Shown: in pieces, positions 6,064 through 12,302 of the stretch
Layout: every line of letters begins with the position of its first letter
How positions within the stretch are numbered: position 1 is the first letter of the stretch
Assembly: GCA_003135575.1 (NCBI GenBank)
Contig: PLCG01000097.1
Location: 5,321 to 17,622, forward strand
Direction of reading: 5' to 3'
Length of the DNA stretch: 12,302 bases
DNA from: Nitrososphaerota archaeon
GTDB lineage: Archaea > Thermoproteota > Nitrososphaeria > Nitrososphaerales > Gagatemarchaeaceae
Notes under the pieces: generated by a model
What the model saw: the letters and a program-made list of their open reading frames with translations, nothing else
Told to the model about the DNA's origin: nothing
Databases searched by the model: none
Translations under genes and position numbers: made by a program

Positions 6064-8331
6064 TCATGGAGCGGGCTTCCTGCCCCTCATGGCAAAATAG
6101 CCCGTCGCGATTATGAAGATCACGGCGACTGCCGCGACTCCGTAGAGCGTGGTCGTGTCCACTCCTGACGATGCGCCTGTTTGCGTGATCGTCGTCGCTG
6201 AGGTGGTCGTGACGGTTGCTCCTGGCCCTCCGCCGACGGTGGTCGTGATTGTCTGTCCGCCGACGGTGGTCGTGACCGTGTTGGTCGAAGAGGGTGGGAC
6301 GTTCTGCAGGCTCAACGCCACGATGTCCCCTGGGACTCCCGTGCCCCAGCTGACAAGGCCGGCGGTGATTGGGAGGATGACTTCCATCTGCCCGCTGGCC
6401 GTCGCCCCTATTGAGGGAAGGACGTTAAGCGGACCGCCGATGAAGTAGTCCTTTACTAGCGCGCCGGTCTGGGCATTGAGCATCAGGAGGTCTCCCGATG
6501 ACAACGTGAGGAACACGATGTTGCCGCTGTTGGTGACACCTCCGCGGTATCCCGTGGTCGGGATGAAGTGAGCCCAGACCATCTGTCCGGTCCCCGCGTC
6601 GACTGCCACGAAGGTGGAGTTGTCCTGGATACCTGTAACGGAGCTCGCCCCTGCGGGAGGGGTGGTCGCTATTCCGTTGTAGGTGTGGTAGTTCGTCGCG
6701 TTCGGTGCGACGTAGGTCGCAATAAGAGGTACGTTCTGGCTAGCCAGGAAGATGTAGTTCAAGGCCGGACTGTACGAGCCTTCACTTTCGAACGCTGCGT
6801 AGAACGAGGGATACATTAGCGCTGGCTGGAGGCTTGGGTTGAAGAAGGCATAGTTCATCTGCGTGCTGTTGAGCGGGTTGAGCATGTAGCAGTATTGACA
6901 CCTGGCCATTATGCTCTGCGTCGGCGTCCACGCCCAGATCAGTTTGCCGGTCACTGCGTTCAGCTCGAAGAGGTAGCCGCCCTTGCATGTCTTCCAGATG
7001 ACTTGAGTGTTCTGGCCGTTCACAGTCTCGTTGCCCATGGCTTGCCACCAGGAGCAGTCGTAGTCCCACAGCTCGTGGGCGTTCGCCTGGAAGCCCCAGA
7101 CCCACTGACCGCTAGTGTCGTTGAGCGCAAGGATAGCTGCAGACCAAAGATCAGGGCCTGGAGTACAAGGCCCGGCGTACGGGTCCTTGTTGTTAGTATT
7201 GACGAAAGCCAGACCGGCAGTAGGACCCGAGCCCAGGAGCCAGGGCGCGCCCCATCCAGCAGCGGTGGACCCTGTAGAGGAGCCGCCGGTGTATGCTGCG
7301 CACGCTGCGCTCTGTTTTGCATAACCCCAGTCGTTGTAGAGGGTAGAATTGAGCTGAGCTGCCGAAATGGTCTTCAGGTCTACCACGGCCGTGCCGGGTA
7401 TTGGACCGCCGCCGTTGTAGGCGGGTCCCGGATAGAAGATCTGAGCGCCCTTCATGCTGTTGACCTGGTTGATTTCCCAGTTGGGATCGACCGGCAGGCT
7501 GCCTCCAGGCTGCGGAGGTGTGCAGAATGCAGTCCACATCAGCTGAGGTGGGCTAACAAGGACGTTCCATCCGCGGAAGAAGCATCGGCCGGTGTCGCCG
7601 GTGCTGGTACTGATCTGGGAGGTGATGACGACGCCCTTGTTCTGGTCGACTAGGAGGTTCGTTGCCCCCAGCCCATGGTACACGCTGATAGGGTTGTTTC
7701 CGGCAACCGTGCTGATGCCGGTGAAGACCGTGAAGTTGAGCGTGATCTTTCCGGTCAGGGCGTTGAGAGCATAGACCTTCGTGTCACCTGTTGAAATCCA
7801 CCATGTCGGAGTATTGCCGAACAGCTTCGTTGTGAACTGTTGGTTCCCGTTGTGGAGATGAAGTGAGAGCGCACCAACACCCTTGCCTGCGGTGCTGTTG
7901 GGGGCAAGTGGCAGCACGGTCGTCCAGAGGACGTTACCGTTCGCCCCGTTGAGAGCGAAAGTTTGGCTGGCCTGAGTTACAAAATAAATCGTGCCGTTGA
8001 TGATCAGCGGTGCTGTGTCTACGCCTAGACCTCCCGAGACCGATAACAGCGCCGTAGGATGGGTAGGAAGCGGGAAAAGCCAGCTCAGACCCAGATACTG
8101 GACGTTCGAGCTGTTGATCACCTTCTGCGGGTTGTAGTTCTGGTTGAACTGGTTGCCGTCGGCCGCGGCCCAGTTGGCCTCGAGACTTGTAAGCGGCGTC
8201 GCCGCAGCTAGAGCCGCAGGGCTTGAATTTGCCGCAGCTCCCAGAACCGTAGGCGCGCCCACTGATGACAAGAAGAACAGAAGGCTGACAGAGACTGCAG
8301 TAATTGATATCCTACTAGAACCCTTCGTCAT
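6064..8331 (-). CDS. Secreted, membrane-anchored PQQ-dependent dehydrogenase (copy 1)
   Basis: A 755-residue quinoprotein of the alcohol/methanol/glucose dehydrogenase beta-propeller superfamily, which oxidises alcohols or sugars outside the membrane with pyrroloquinoline quinone. A signal peptide (about 1-32) is followed by a propeller with repeated tryptophan-docking motifs: ALNGANGNVLW, ALNALTG, ALNDTSGQWVW, ELNAVTGKLIWAW, AVDAGTGQMVWAH and MLNAQTGALV. AHELWDYD (418-425) aligns with the HDxWDYD segment that carries the catalytic Asp in known PQQ alcohol dehydrogenases. Eight cysteines include a CQYC pair at 478-481. A Thr-rich stalk (about 685-725) leads to a C-terminal membrane segment (about 728-747) and RGRKPAP, which anchors it outward. 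There is no CxxCH haem motif, so electrons must pass to a separate acceptor. The ATG at 8331 is preferred to TTG at 8340 because of the TATA box at 8362. Substrate unknown. PQQ use is inferred from family, and no PQQ synthesis gene is in the window. Confidence 0.88.
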   Translation of the reverse strand: MTKGSSRISITAVSVSLLFFLSSVGAPTVLGAAANSSPAALAAATPLTSLEANWAAADGNQFNQNYNPQKVINSSNVQYLGLSWLFPLPTHPTALLSVSGGLGVDTAPLIINGTIYFVTQASQTFALNGANGNVLWTTVLPLAPNSTAGKGVGALSLHLHNGNQQFTTKLFGNTPTWWISTGDTKVYALNALTGKITLNFTVFTGISTVAGNNPISVYHGLGATNLLVDQNKGVVITSQISTSTGDTGRCFFRGWNVLVSPPQLMWTAFCTPPQPGGSLPVDPNWEINQVNSMKGAQIFYPGPAYNGGGPIPGTAVVDLKTISAAQLNSTLYNDWGYAKQSAACAAYTGGSSTGSTAAGWGAPWLLGSGPTAGLAFVNTNNKDPYAGPCTPGPDLWSAAILALNDTSGQWVWGFQANAHELWDYDCSWWQAMGNETVNGQNTQVIWKTCKGGYLFELNAVTGKLIWAWTPTQSIMARCQYCYMLNPLNSTQMNYAFFNPSLQPALMYPSFYAAFESEGSYSPALNYIFLASQNVPLIATYVAPNATNYHTYNGIATTPPAGASSVTGIQDNSTFVAVDAGTGQMVWAHFIPTTGYRGGVTNSGNIVFLTLSSGDLLMLNAQTGALVKDYFIGGPLNVLPSIGATASGQMEVILPITAGLVSWGTGVPGDIVALSLQNVPPSSTNTVTTTVGGQTITTTVGGGPGATVTTTSATTITQTGASSGVDTTTLYGVAAVAVIFIIATGYFAMRGRKPAP
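6230..6275 (-). repeat. 27-base tandem repeat in the stalk of PQQ dehydrogenase copy 1
   Basis: A 19-base unit beginning CCGCCGACGG occurs exactly at 6230-6248 and 6257-6275, spaced 27 bases apart. It encodes a nine-residue duplication in the Thr/Gly stalk (TTTVGG units). The matching stalk of copy 2 lacks it. Simple stalk-length variation. Confidence 0.6.
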
Positions 8332-8361
8332 ATTTGACAAGACTTAAAGAGTAGGCGACCG

Positions 8362-8369
8362 TATTTAAG
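8362..8369 (-). promoter_or_regulatory. TATA box of PQQ dehydrogenase copy 1
   Basis: The minus strand reads CTTAAATA about 31-38 bases before the ATG at 8331. The predicted transcript begins near 8340, leaving a leader of about nine bases. Confidence 0.55.
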
Positions 8370-8372
8370 TAT

Positions 8373-8382
8373 TAGGCGCCTA
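8373..8382. promoter_or_regulatory. Perfect palindrome against the TATA box, operator candidate
   Basis: TAGGCGCCTA is a perfect 10-base palindrome, extending imperfectly to ATTAGGCGCCTAGT. It begins three bases upstream of the TATA box of PQQ dehydrogenase copy 1, where the TFB recognition element lies. A regulator bound here could block or recruit TFB. No regulator is known; inferred from position and symmetry. Confidence 0.35.
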
Positions 8383-8391
8383 GTGGTGGGT
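8377..8391 (+). repeat. CCTAGTGGTG repeat, copy 1
   Basis: CGCCTAGTGGTGGGT. Compared with CACCTAGTGGTGTGT at 8979-8993 it differs at two of 15 positions. Its first bases overlap the palindrome at 8373-8382. Confidence 0.45.
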
Positions 8392-8596
8392 TCTGCTTCG
8401 TTAGTGGGGTGGCGGCAGGGGCCGCTTCACTTGGGGTGGTGGGCGGCTATTGTCATCCTGTTGACGGACAGGTCGAGACAAACTCCGAAGTGATAGTGAC
8501 GTTCGTTCTACCTGAAGGGATGTAAAGACTTTCACACGTCGCGGTCTCGGCTCGGCCTCCGCCTGAGCTGAGGCTGTAGCTATGGCCTGAAAGCGG

Positions 8597-8722
8597 ATGA
8601 AGAAGGGCATAGTAGAGGCTCAGTCCACCGTCAAAATCCCGAAACAAATCGAGAATGAGATGAAGGAGTGGTTCAAAGAAAGAGAAGCCATGAAACAAGC
8701 GATGAGGCAGTATGTCCGATGA
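8597..8722 (+). CDS. Small basic protein, possibly ribbon-helix-helix-like
   Basis: A 41-residue ORF that starts with ATG directly after an in-frame stop (8588-8590). Its order is reminiscent of a ribbon-helix-helix DNA-binding protein: a short strand (STVKIP), a first helix (KQIENEMKEWFKERE) and a second (AMKQAMRQYVR). The turn between helices is shorter than usual, so this is a suggestion only. The stop TGA (8720-8722) overlaps the next ATG (8719-8721) as ATGA, implying translational coupling. It is charged (many Lys, Glu, Arg) and AT-richer than the genes around it. It sits next to the IS and could be a passenger regulator or antitoxin-like protein, or a remnant of a longer gene. Confidence 0.45.
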   Translation: MKKGIVEAQSTVKIPKQIENEMKEWFKEREAMKQAMRQYVR

Positions 8723-8985
8723 ATATCAAACAACTTCGCGCTCTGAACATCGAGCTTCTTCACGCCAATCTTGAGATGCTTCGGGAGACGAAAGAATATT
8801 GTCGAAGGAACGGGTTACCGTCTCCTGTCTCAGATGATTCCTTGAGTTACCGTGTCCAGCAACTTTCCGACTTGTGCGACGCAATCAACGAAAATCCCTT
8901 GAAGCGTCGTCAAAGCGGAACGCCAGAGGAAATCACCCACGATGCAACGGCCGCTCAAATCACCCAAAGACGCAACATCACCTAG
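8719..8985 (+). CDS. Hypothetical helical protein, coupled to the preceding small ORF
   Basis: An 88-residue ORF with no family I recognise. The first 30 residues (IKQLRALNIELLHANLEMLR and following) have a heptad-like leucine spacing, suggesting an amphipathic helix or coiled coil. After a proline-containing turn (NGLPSPVSDD), a second helical stretch (YRVQQLSDLCDAINEN) follows, then a polar tail rich in Thr, Gln and Arg. It has two cysteines, no membrane segment and no signal peptide, so it should be cytoplasmic. Its ATG overlaps the upstream stop by ATGA. Its TAG stop lies inside the hairpin at 8972-8996. Codon use is AT-richer than the dehydrogenases, a sign of separate origin. I assign no function. 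Confidence 0.5.
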   Translation: MNIKQLRALNIELLHANLEMLRETKEYCRRNGLPSPVSDDSLSYRVQQLSDLCDAINENPLKRRQSGTPEEITHDATAAQITQRRNIT

Positions 8986-9000
8986 TGGTGTGTTGCACGA
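8972..9000 (+). repeat. Left-end repeat and hairpin of the insertion sequence
   Basis: GCAACA, one bulged T, CACC, loop TAGT, GGTG, TGTTGC: a 10-base stem with one bulge (8972-8996). The last part (TGTTGCACGA, 8991-9000) is the proposed left terminal inverted repeat of the IS. The same order of blocks recurs at 10013-10045. Confidence 0.5.
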
Positions 9001-9065
9001 TTTGAGTTCATAATCCAAAGCTTTTGATTCAAGCGTGCTTGTATCGATAGCATGGTCTTCCTCGC

Positions 9066-9967
9066 ATGTCTGATAAGAGGGACTGGCACAGCTACAACGA
9101 GGCGTTGGTCAGGAGGGGAGAGCTCGAGGTCGACTCGTCCGTCGTCGAGGAGTGGAACAGGGAGCTGAAGAAGGAGAACGATGGCAACGTCGGGGAGCCT
9201 ACCATTATCCCGAGTCGTACATCAGGCTCCTCGCGTTCGTCAGGCTGCTCTTCCACATGCCGTAACCAAGCACACACAGGGAGACCGAGGGGTTCGTGCA
9301 CTTCCTCTCCAAGCACATCGAGGGATTGAAGGTTCCCGATTACTCCACGATCGACAGGAGGACGAACAAGCTCGACGTGAGACTCGAAGAGTCTCACGTC
9401 AGGTCGAACTCTCCCGTGACGATCGCGCTCGACTCCTCCGGCATCAAGGTCCACAACGGAGGAGACTGGATAAGGCACGTCTGGAAGGTCAAGAGGGGAT
9501 ACCTGAAGATCCACTTCGCCGTCGATATCAAGACGAAGCAGGTCGTATCGATGGACGTCTCCTCGGAGAAGGTCCACGATGGCAAGCGGTTGAAGAGGCT
9601 GGTGAACCGGGCGGAAGAGAGCTTCAGGGTGAGGAGGGTCCTGGCGGGTGGAGCCTACGACTCGAGGGCCAACTTCAACTTCCTCGACGGGCGTCACATC
9701 AAGCCTGTGATCAGAATCAGGAAGGGCTCCGTACCGAAGAGCAGGCGGTCACAGGCGAGGAAGGAGGCGGTGGTCGAGCAGCAGGCGTTCAAACCCAGGT
9801 CATGGTCCAGGATACACCGGTTCGGGAACAGGTGGAGGGTCGAGGGCGCCTACTCGTGCATCAAGCGCATCCTCGGGGAGTATGTATCGGCGAAGAAGTT
9901 CGTCAACATGGCAAAGGAGATGGCCATGAAGGCGGCCATCTACAATCGGTTCATCGCGATGGTGTAG
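9066..9967 (+). pseudogene. IS5-family DDE transposase, frameshifted with internal stop
   Basis: Conceptually about 295 residues of a DDE transposase (DDE_Tnp_1/IS5 type). The frame from ATG 9066 (MSDKRDWHSYNEALV) runs to about 9199, then must shift: the natural continuation, YHYPESYIRLLAFVRLLFHMP, starts at 9200 in another frame, as if one base were lost. That frame meets TAA at 9263-9265, then continues REGTEGF-like as RETEGFVHFLSKHIEGL. If bases of roughly ACCAAGCACACA (9264-9275) are removed, it reads MPYRETEGF, as expected for this family, so a 12-base insertion introduced the stop. The catalytic triad remains: Asp (codon 9431, ALDSSG), Asp (9659, GGAYDS) and Glu (9842, RVEGAYS). A shorter product could start at GTG 9296 but would lack the N-terminal DNA-binding part. 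Probably inactive. Confidence 0.75.
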
Positions 9968-9984
9968 GGGTGACAGACATCCAG

Positions 9985-10006
9985 CCATGACCATGCCAGG
10001 TCATGG
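9985..10006. repeat. Perfect stem-loop near the IS right end
   Basis: CCATGACC (9985-9992), six-base loop, GGTCATGG (9999-10006). It lies 17 bases after the transposase stop and just inside the right terminal repeat. It could be a terminator for the transposase or a subterminal transposase-binding repeat. Confidence 0.4.
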
Positions 10007-10012
10007 AGTCAT

Positions 10013-10045
10013 GCAACAGAGCATCGCCTAGTGTGAGTTGCGTGA
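10013..10045 (+). repeat. Right-end counterpart of the left IS repeat
   Basis: GCAACA, then CATCGCCTAGTG, then TGAGTTGCGTGA. This aligns block by block with 8972-9000 (GCAACA, TCACCTAGTG, GTGTGTTGCACGA), with a five-base insertion and a few substitutions. It extends beyond the proposed IS end, so either the IS is longer than 1,028 bases or the target held a related palindrome. Confidence 0.4.
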
Positions 10046-10179
10046 GAATGTCTGATGAATGGATAATCCCTCGCTGCAGGATGCACGACACCGAGACGCG
10101 TAGATGGAGACGGCTGCCATAGTGAAAAACTATGACTCTGTCAGCATTTCGTAGAATGTACCTAGCGGCCCTAGGAAAA
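10019..10179. other. Spacer between the IS and PQQ dehydrogenase copy 2
   Basis: A 161-base stretch with no convincing gene. It contains the right-hand CCTAGTG repeat and the two stem-loops that follow the dehydrogenase stop. I see no tRNA or attachment site. Confidence 0.4.
10118..10134 (-). terminator. Stem-loop downstream of PQQ dehydrogenase copy 2
   Basis: CATAGT (10118-10123), loop GAAAA, ACTATG (10129-10134). On the minus strand the loop reads TTTTC. It lies about 46 bases after the dehydrogenase stop and is a plausible terminator. A second, shorter repeat, CCTAG/CTAGG (10161-10175), lies five bases after the stop. Confidence 0.35.
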
Positions 10180-12302
10180 CTAGGGTGCGGGCTTCCTGCC
10201 TCTCAAGGCAAGATAGCCCGTTGCGATGATGAAGATCGCGGCGACTGCCCCGACTCCATACAGCGTCGTTGTGCTGACATCTCCTCCTCCGCCGGACGTT
10301 ACCGTCGTCGTCGCCGTGGTGGTCTGAGCTGTCCCTGAGATTGTCGATGTCGTCGTGATTGTGTTGGTCGAGCCGACGGGGACGTTCTGCAGCGTCAAGG
10401 CGACGATGTCACCAGGGACGCCTGTTCCCCAGGACACGAGTCCTGCAGTGATTGGGAGGATGATTTGGACCTGGCCGTTAGATGTCGCGCCAATCGAGGG
10501 ATGGATGTTCAGAGGACCGCCGATGAAGTAGTCCTTGACGAGATCTCCGGTCTTGGCGTTGAGCATCAGGAGGGATCCTGACGACAGCGTCAGATAGAGA
10601 ATGTTGCCGCTAGTGGCGACTCCACCGCGGTATCCCTGGGTGGGGATGAAGTGAGACCAGACCATCTGGCCCGTCGCTGCGTTGACAGCCTCGGCCGTGC
10701 TGTTGTCGATGCCCGTCGTCACAGTTGTTGCCGTTTGGCCTGGGAGTGGGAATGACCTAGTCCCTCCGTTTGTGTGATAGTTGGTCGCGTTGGGCGGGAT
10801 GTATGTCCACTGCTGTGGATAGTTCTGGGATACGACGTAGATGTAGTTCGTGGCTGGATTGTATGCTCCCTCAGACTCGAACGAGAAGGTGCACGGGGTG
10901 CATATCGACAGCTGTCCCGACCCCATTCCGTTGGGGTTGAAGAATGCACGGGTCATCTCGGTCTTGTTGAGCGGGTTGAGCATGTAACAGAACTGGCATC
11001 TGTTCTCAATGCTCGTTGGAGGAGTCCAAGCCCAGATGAGCGCGCCTGTCTTCGCGTTCAGCTCGAACAGGTATCCTGCCTTGCATGTCTTCCAGATGAC
11101 TTGAGTGTTCTGGCCGTTTACAGTCTGGTTGCCCATAGCCTGCCACCAGGAGCAGTCGTAGTCCCAGAGGTCGTGGGCGTTCGCCTGGAAGCCCCAGACC
11201 AGGGCGCCAGTGGTCTCGTTGACTGCCAGTTCAGCAGCCGACCAGAGGTCGGGCCCTGGAGTGCATGGTCCCGCATACGGGTCCTTGTTGTTCGTGTTGA
11301 CGTATGCTAGGCCCGCGGTTACACCAGTTCCCAAGAGCCAAGGCGCGCCCCAGCCAGCTGCGGTCGATCCTGTCGACGAGCCTCCCGTAGAGGCTTGACA
11401 TTCAGCGCTCTGGTTCACGTAGCCCCAGTCGTTGTAGAGTGTGGAGTTTAGCTGCGCCGCGGAGATCGTCTTCAGGTCTACCACTGCAGTTGAGGGCATA
11501 GATCCGCCTCCGTTGTAGGCGGGTCCTGGGTAGAAGATTTGTGCGCCTTGCATGCTCTTGACTTGGTTAACCGTCCAGTTGGGGTCAACTGCTTGGTTGC
11601 CTCCGGGTTGTGGGGGCGTGCAATACGTGTTCCACGACACCGTCGGTGGATTCACGTTGATATTCCAAGCGCGGAAGAAGCATCTTCCCGTGTCGCCGAC
11701 GTTAGAGCTAATCACGGATGTGATAATGAGGCCCTTGTTCTGGTCGACCAACAGGTTTGATGCGCCTATGCCGTGGTATGTGCAGGTGGGGCATATTCCG
11801 TCTACTGTCTTTAGCCCGCCGAAGATAGAGAAGTTGAGCTCATACTTGCCGTTGAGCGCGTTGATAGCGTATACCTTGTAGTCGTCAGCTGAGATCCACC
11901 ACGTCGGGGTGTTGCCGAACAGTTTGTTTGACCACTGTTGGTTGCCGTCGTGGAGGTGAAGTGAGACTGTCCCAACGCCCAGCCCTGCGGTGCTGTTGGC
12001 GTTGAGGGGTAGGACGTCAGTCCACAGGACGTTACCGTTGGCCGCGTTCAGTGCGAACGCCTGGTCGAACTGGGTCACTGCGTAGATCGTGCCGTTGACG
12101 ATCAGCGGCGCCGTGTCCACTCCGAGGCCTCCCGAAACCGACAGAAGAGCCGTCGGATGGGTCGGAAGCGGGAACAGCCAGCTCAGTCCCAAGTACTGAG
12201 CGTTGGAGCTGTTAATCTGGTTCTGCGGGTTATAGTTCCAGTTATACTGGTTGCCGTTTCCAGCCGCCCAATTCGCCTCGAGCTGCGAGAGAGGCGTAGC
12301 GT
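10180..12302 (-). CDS. PQQ-dependent dehydrogenase (copy 2), N terminus outside the window
   Basis: About 706 residues of a second quinoprotein dehydrogenase, open to the window edge, so the start and signal peptide are not seen. It is very close to copy 1: long stretches such as DLKTISAAQLNSTLYNDWGY, the CTPGPDLWSAA region and ANWAA near the visible beginning are nearly identical. It keeps AHDLWDYDCSWW with the probable catalytic Asp, the CQFC pair, the tryptophan-docking repeats, a Thr-rich stalk and a C-terminal membrane anchor ending RGRKPAP. Differences: two extra CxxC motifs, CPTC (codons within 11782-11793) and CTPC (10892-10903), at places where copy 1 has no cysteine, and a stalk of different sequence ending GGGGDVSTTT. 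It is separated from copy 1 by the IS and the two small ORFs. It probably arose by tandem duplication, with later divergence in substrate or stability (inference). Confidence 0.88.
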   Translation of the reverse strand, partial: ATPLSQLEANWAAGNGNQYNWNYNPQNQINSSNAQYLGLSWLFPLPTHPTALLSVSGGLGVDTAPLIVNGTIYAVTQFDQAFALNAANGNVLWTDVLPLNANSTAGLGVGTVSLHLHDGNQQWSNKLFGNTPTWWISADDYKVYAINALNGKYELNFSIFGGLKTVDGICPTCTYHGIGASNLLVDQNKGLIITSVISSNVGDTGRCFFRAWNINVNPPTVSWNTYCTPPQPGGNQAVDPNWTVNQVKSMQGAQIFYPGPAYNGGGSMPSTAVVDLKTISAAQLNSTLYNDWGYVNQSAECQASTGGSSTGSTAAGWGAPWLLGTGVTAGLAYVNTNNKDPYAGPCTPGPDLWSAAELAVNETTGALVWGFQANAHDLWDYDCSWWQAMGNQTVNGQNTQVIWKTCKAGYLFELNAKTGALIWAWTPPTSIENRCQFCYMLNPLNKTEMTRAFFNPNGMGSGQLSICTPCTFSFESEGAYNPATNYIYVVSQNYPQQWTYIPPNATNYHTNGGTRSFPLPGQTATTVTTGIDNSTAEAVNAATGQMVWSHFIPTQGYRGGVATSGNILYLTLSSGSLLMLNAKTGDLVKDYFIGGPLNIHPSIGATSNGQVQIILPITAGLVSWGTGVPGDIVALTLQNVPVGSTNTITTTSTISGTAQTTTATTTVTSGGGGDVSTTTLYGVGAVAAIFIIATGYLALRGRKPAP

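Larger units (their letters stand above)
8332..8596. other. Intergenic region upstream of PQQ dehydrogenase copy 1
   Basis: 265 bases holding the dehydrogenase promoter, the palindrome at 8373-8382 and one copy of the CCTAGTGGTG repeat. A plus-strand GTG-started ORF (8409-8525, 38 residues, containing ETNSEVIVTFVLPEGM) is open but has no recognisable domain or ribosome-binding site. It is too weak to call a gene, though it could be the remnant of something linked to the small ORFs downstream. Confidence 0.3.
8991..10018 (+). mobile_element. IS5-type insertion sequence, decayed
   Basis: About 1,028 bases bounded by TGTTGCACGA (8991-9000) and TCATGCAACA (10009-10018), which are inverted repeats matching at 9 of 10 positions. 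Inside is a DDE transposase reading frame carrying a frameshift and a stop. No clean target-site duplication is visible. CTAG stands near both ends (8982-8985 and 10028-10031) and would match the YTAR-type target of some IS5 members, but then the inverted repeats would be offset by about four bases. The exact ends are therefore uncertain. Confidence 0.6.

Noticed and set aside
6895..7653. Plus-strand ORF of 252 codons opposite PQQ dehydrogenase copy 1
   Set aside because: Antisense shadow of a well-supported gene; low-complexity composition and no recognisable domain.
9199..9265. Programmed frameshift or stop readthrough in the transposase
   Set aside because: A frame change and an in-frame TAA occur together, and a 12-base insertion explains the stop. 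Decay is simpler than two recoding events.
9092..9697. Minus-strand ORF of 201 codons opposite the transposase
   Set aside because: Composition (Val, Asp, Pro, Arg, Leu) is typical of the antisense of a Lys/Arg-rich gene; no motif.
9181..9990. Long plus-strand ORF of 269 codons across the transposase region
   Set aside because: Its translation is Arg/Gly/Gln-rich with no motif, while another frame over the same bases carries a clear DDE transposase. It is a shadow.
8377..10045. CRISPR-like array from the three CCTAGTG repeats
   Set aside because: Only three copies, spaced about 600 and 1,050 bases apart, with genes between them; no regular spacers and no cas genes.
10879..11800. CxxC motifs as c-type haem sites in the PQQ dehydrogenases
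   Set aside because: None is followed by His (no CxxCH), so fusion to a cytochrome c domain is not supported.

Overview
The window (12,302 bases, GC-rich) looks archaeal. It opens with the 5' part of a radA recombinase gene on the minus strand. Most genes have an archaeal TATA-like box about 20-35 bases before the start codon and little or no leader, as expected for leaderless or short-leader transcripts. The combination of RadA, secreted blue-copper-type proteins on Ser/Thr-rich stalks and large membrane-anchored PQQ dehydrogenases suggests a heterotrophic member of the Thaumarchaeota/Nitrososphaeria or a nearby lineage. That placement is inference; there is no rRNA gene to test it.

Layout. 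Positions 1-280 hold the N-terminal part of radA (minus). Positions 372-4064 form a block of five secreted, membrane-anchored proteins: a plastocyanin-like copper protein (minus), a cysteine-rich protein (minus), an unknown beta-rich protein (plus), an NTF2/SnoaL-like protein with two membrane segments (minus), and a cupredoxin-like protein that lacks recognisable copper ligands (plus). Positions 4113-5936 hold two carbohydrate-type ABC transporter permeases (minus, 3 bases apart) with no binding protein or ATPase nearby. Positions 6064-8331 hold a PQQ-dependent dehydrogenase (minus). Positions 10180-12302 hold a close paralogue (minus) that runs off the window. Between the paralogues lie two small ATGA-overlapping ORFs (8597-8985) and a decayed IS5-type insertion sequence (about 8991-10018).

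How it may work together (inference). The PQQ dehydrogenases should sit outside the membrane, held by a C-terminal anchor, and oxidise sugars or alcohols there. The blue copper protein is a plausible electron acceptor or carrier, and the two permeases could import a sugar or its product. None of the three parts is proven to cooperate; the argument is proximity and shared location.

The most interesting points are the dehydrogenase pair whose second member has two extra CxxC motifs, the cupredoxin-like protein without its metal ligands, the nine-cysteine secreted protein, the two-ORF module beside the IS, and a perfect 10-base palindrome against the TATA box of the first dehydrogenase. I see no clear CRISPR array, RNA gene or defence system.
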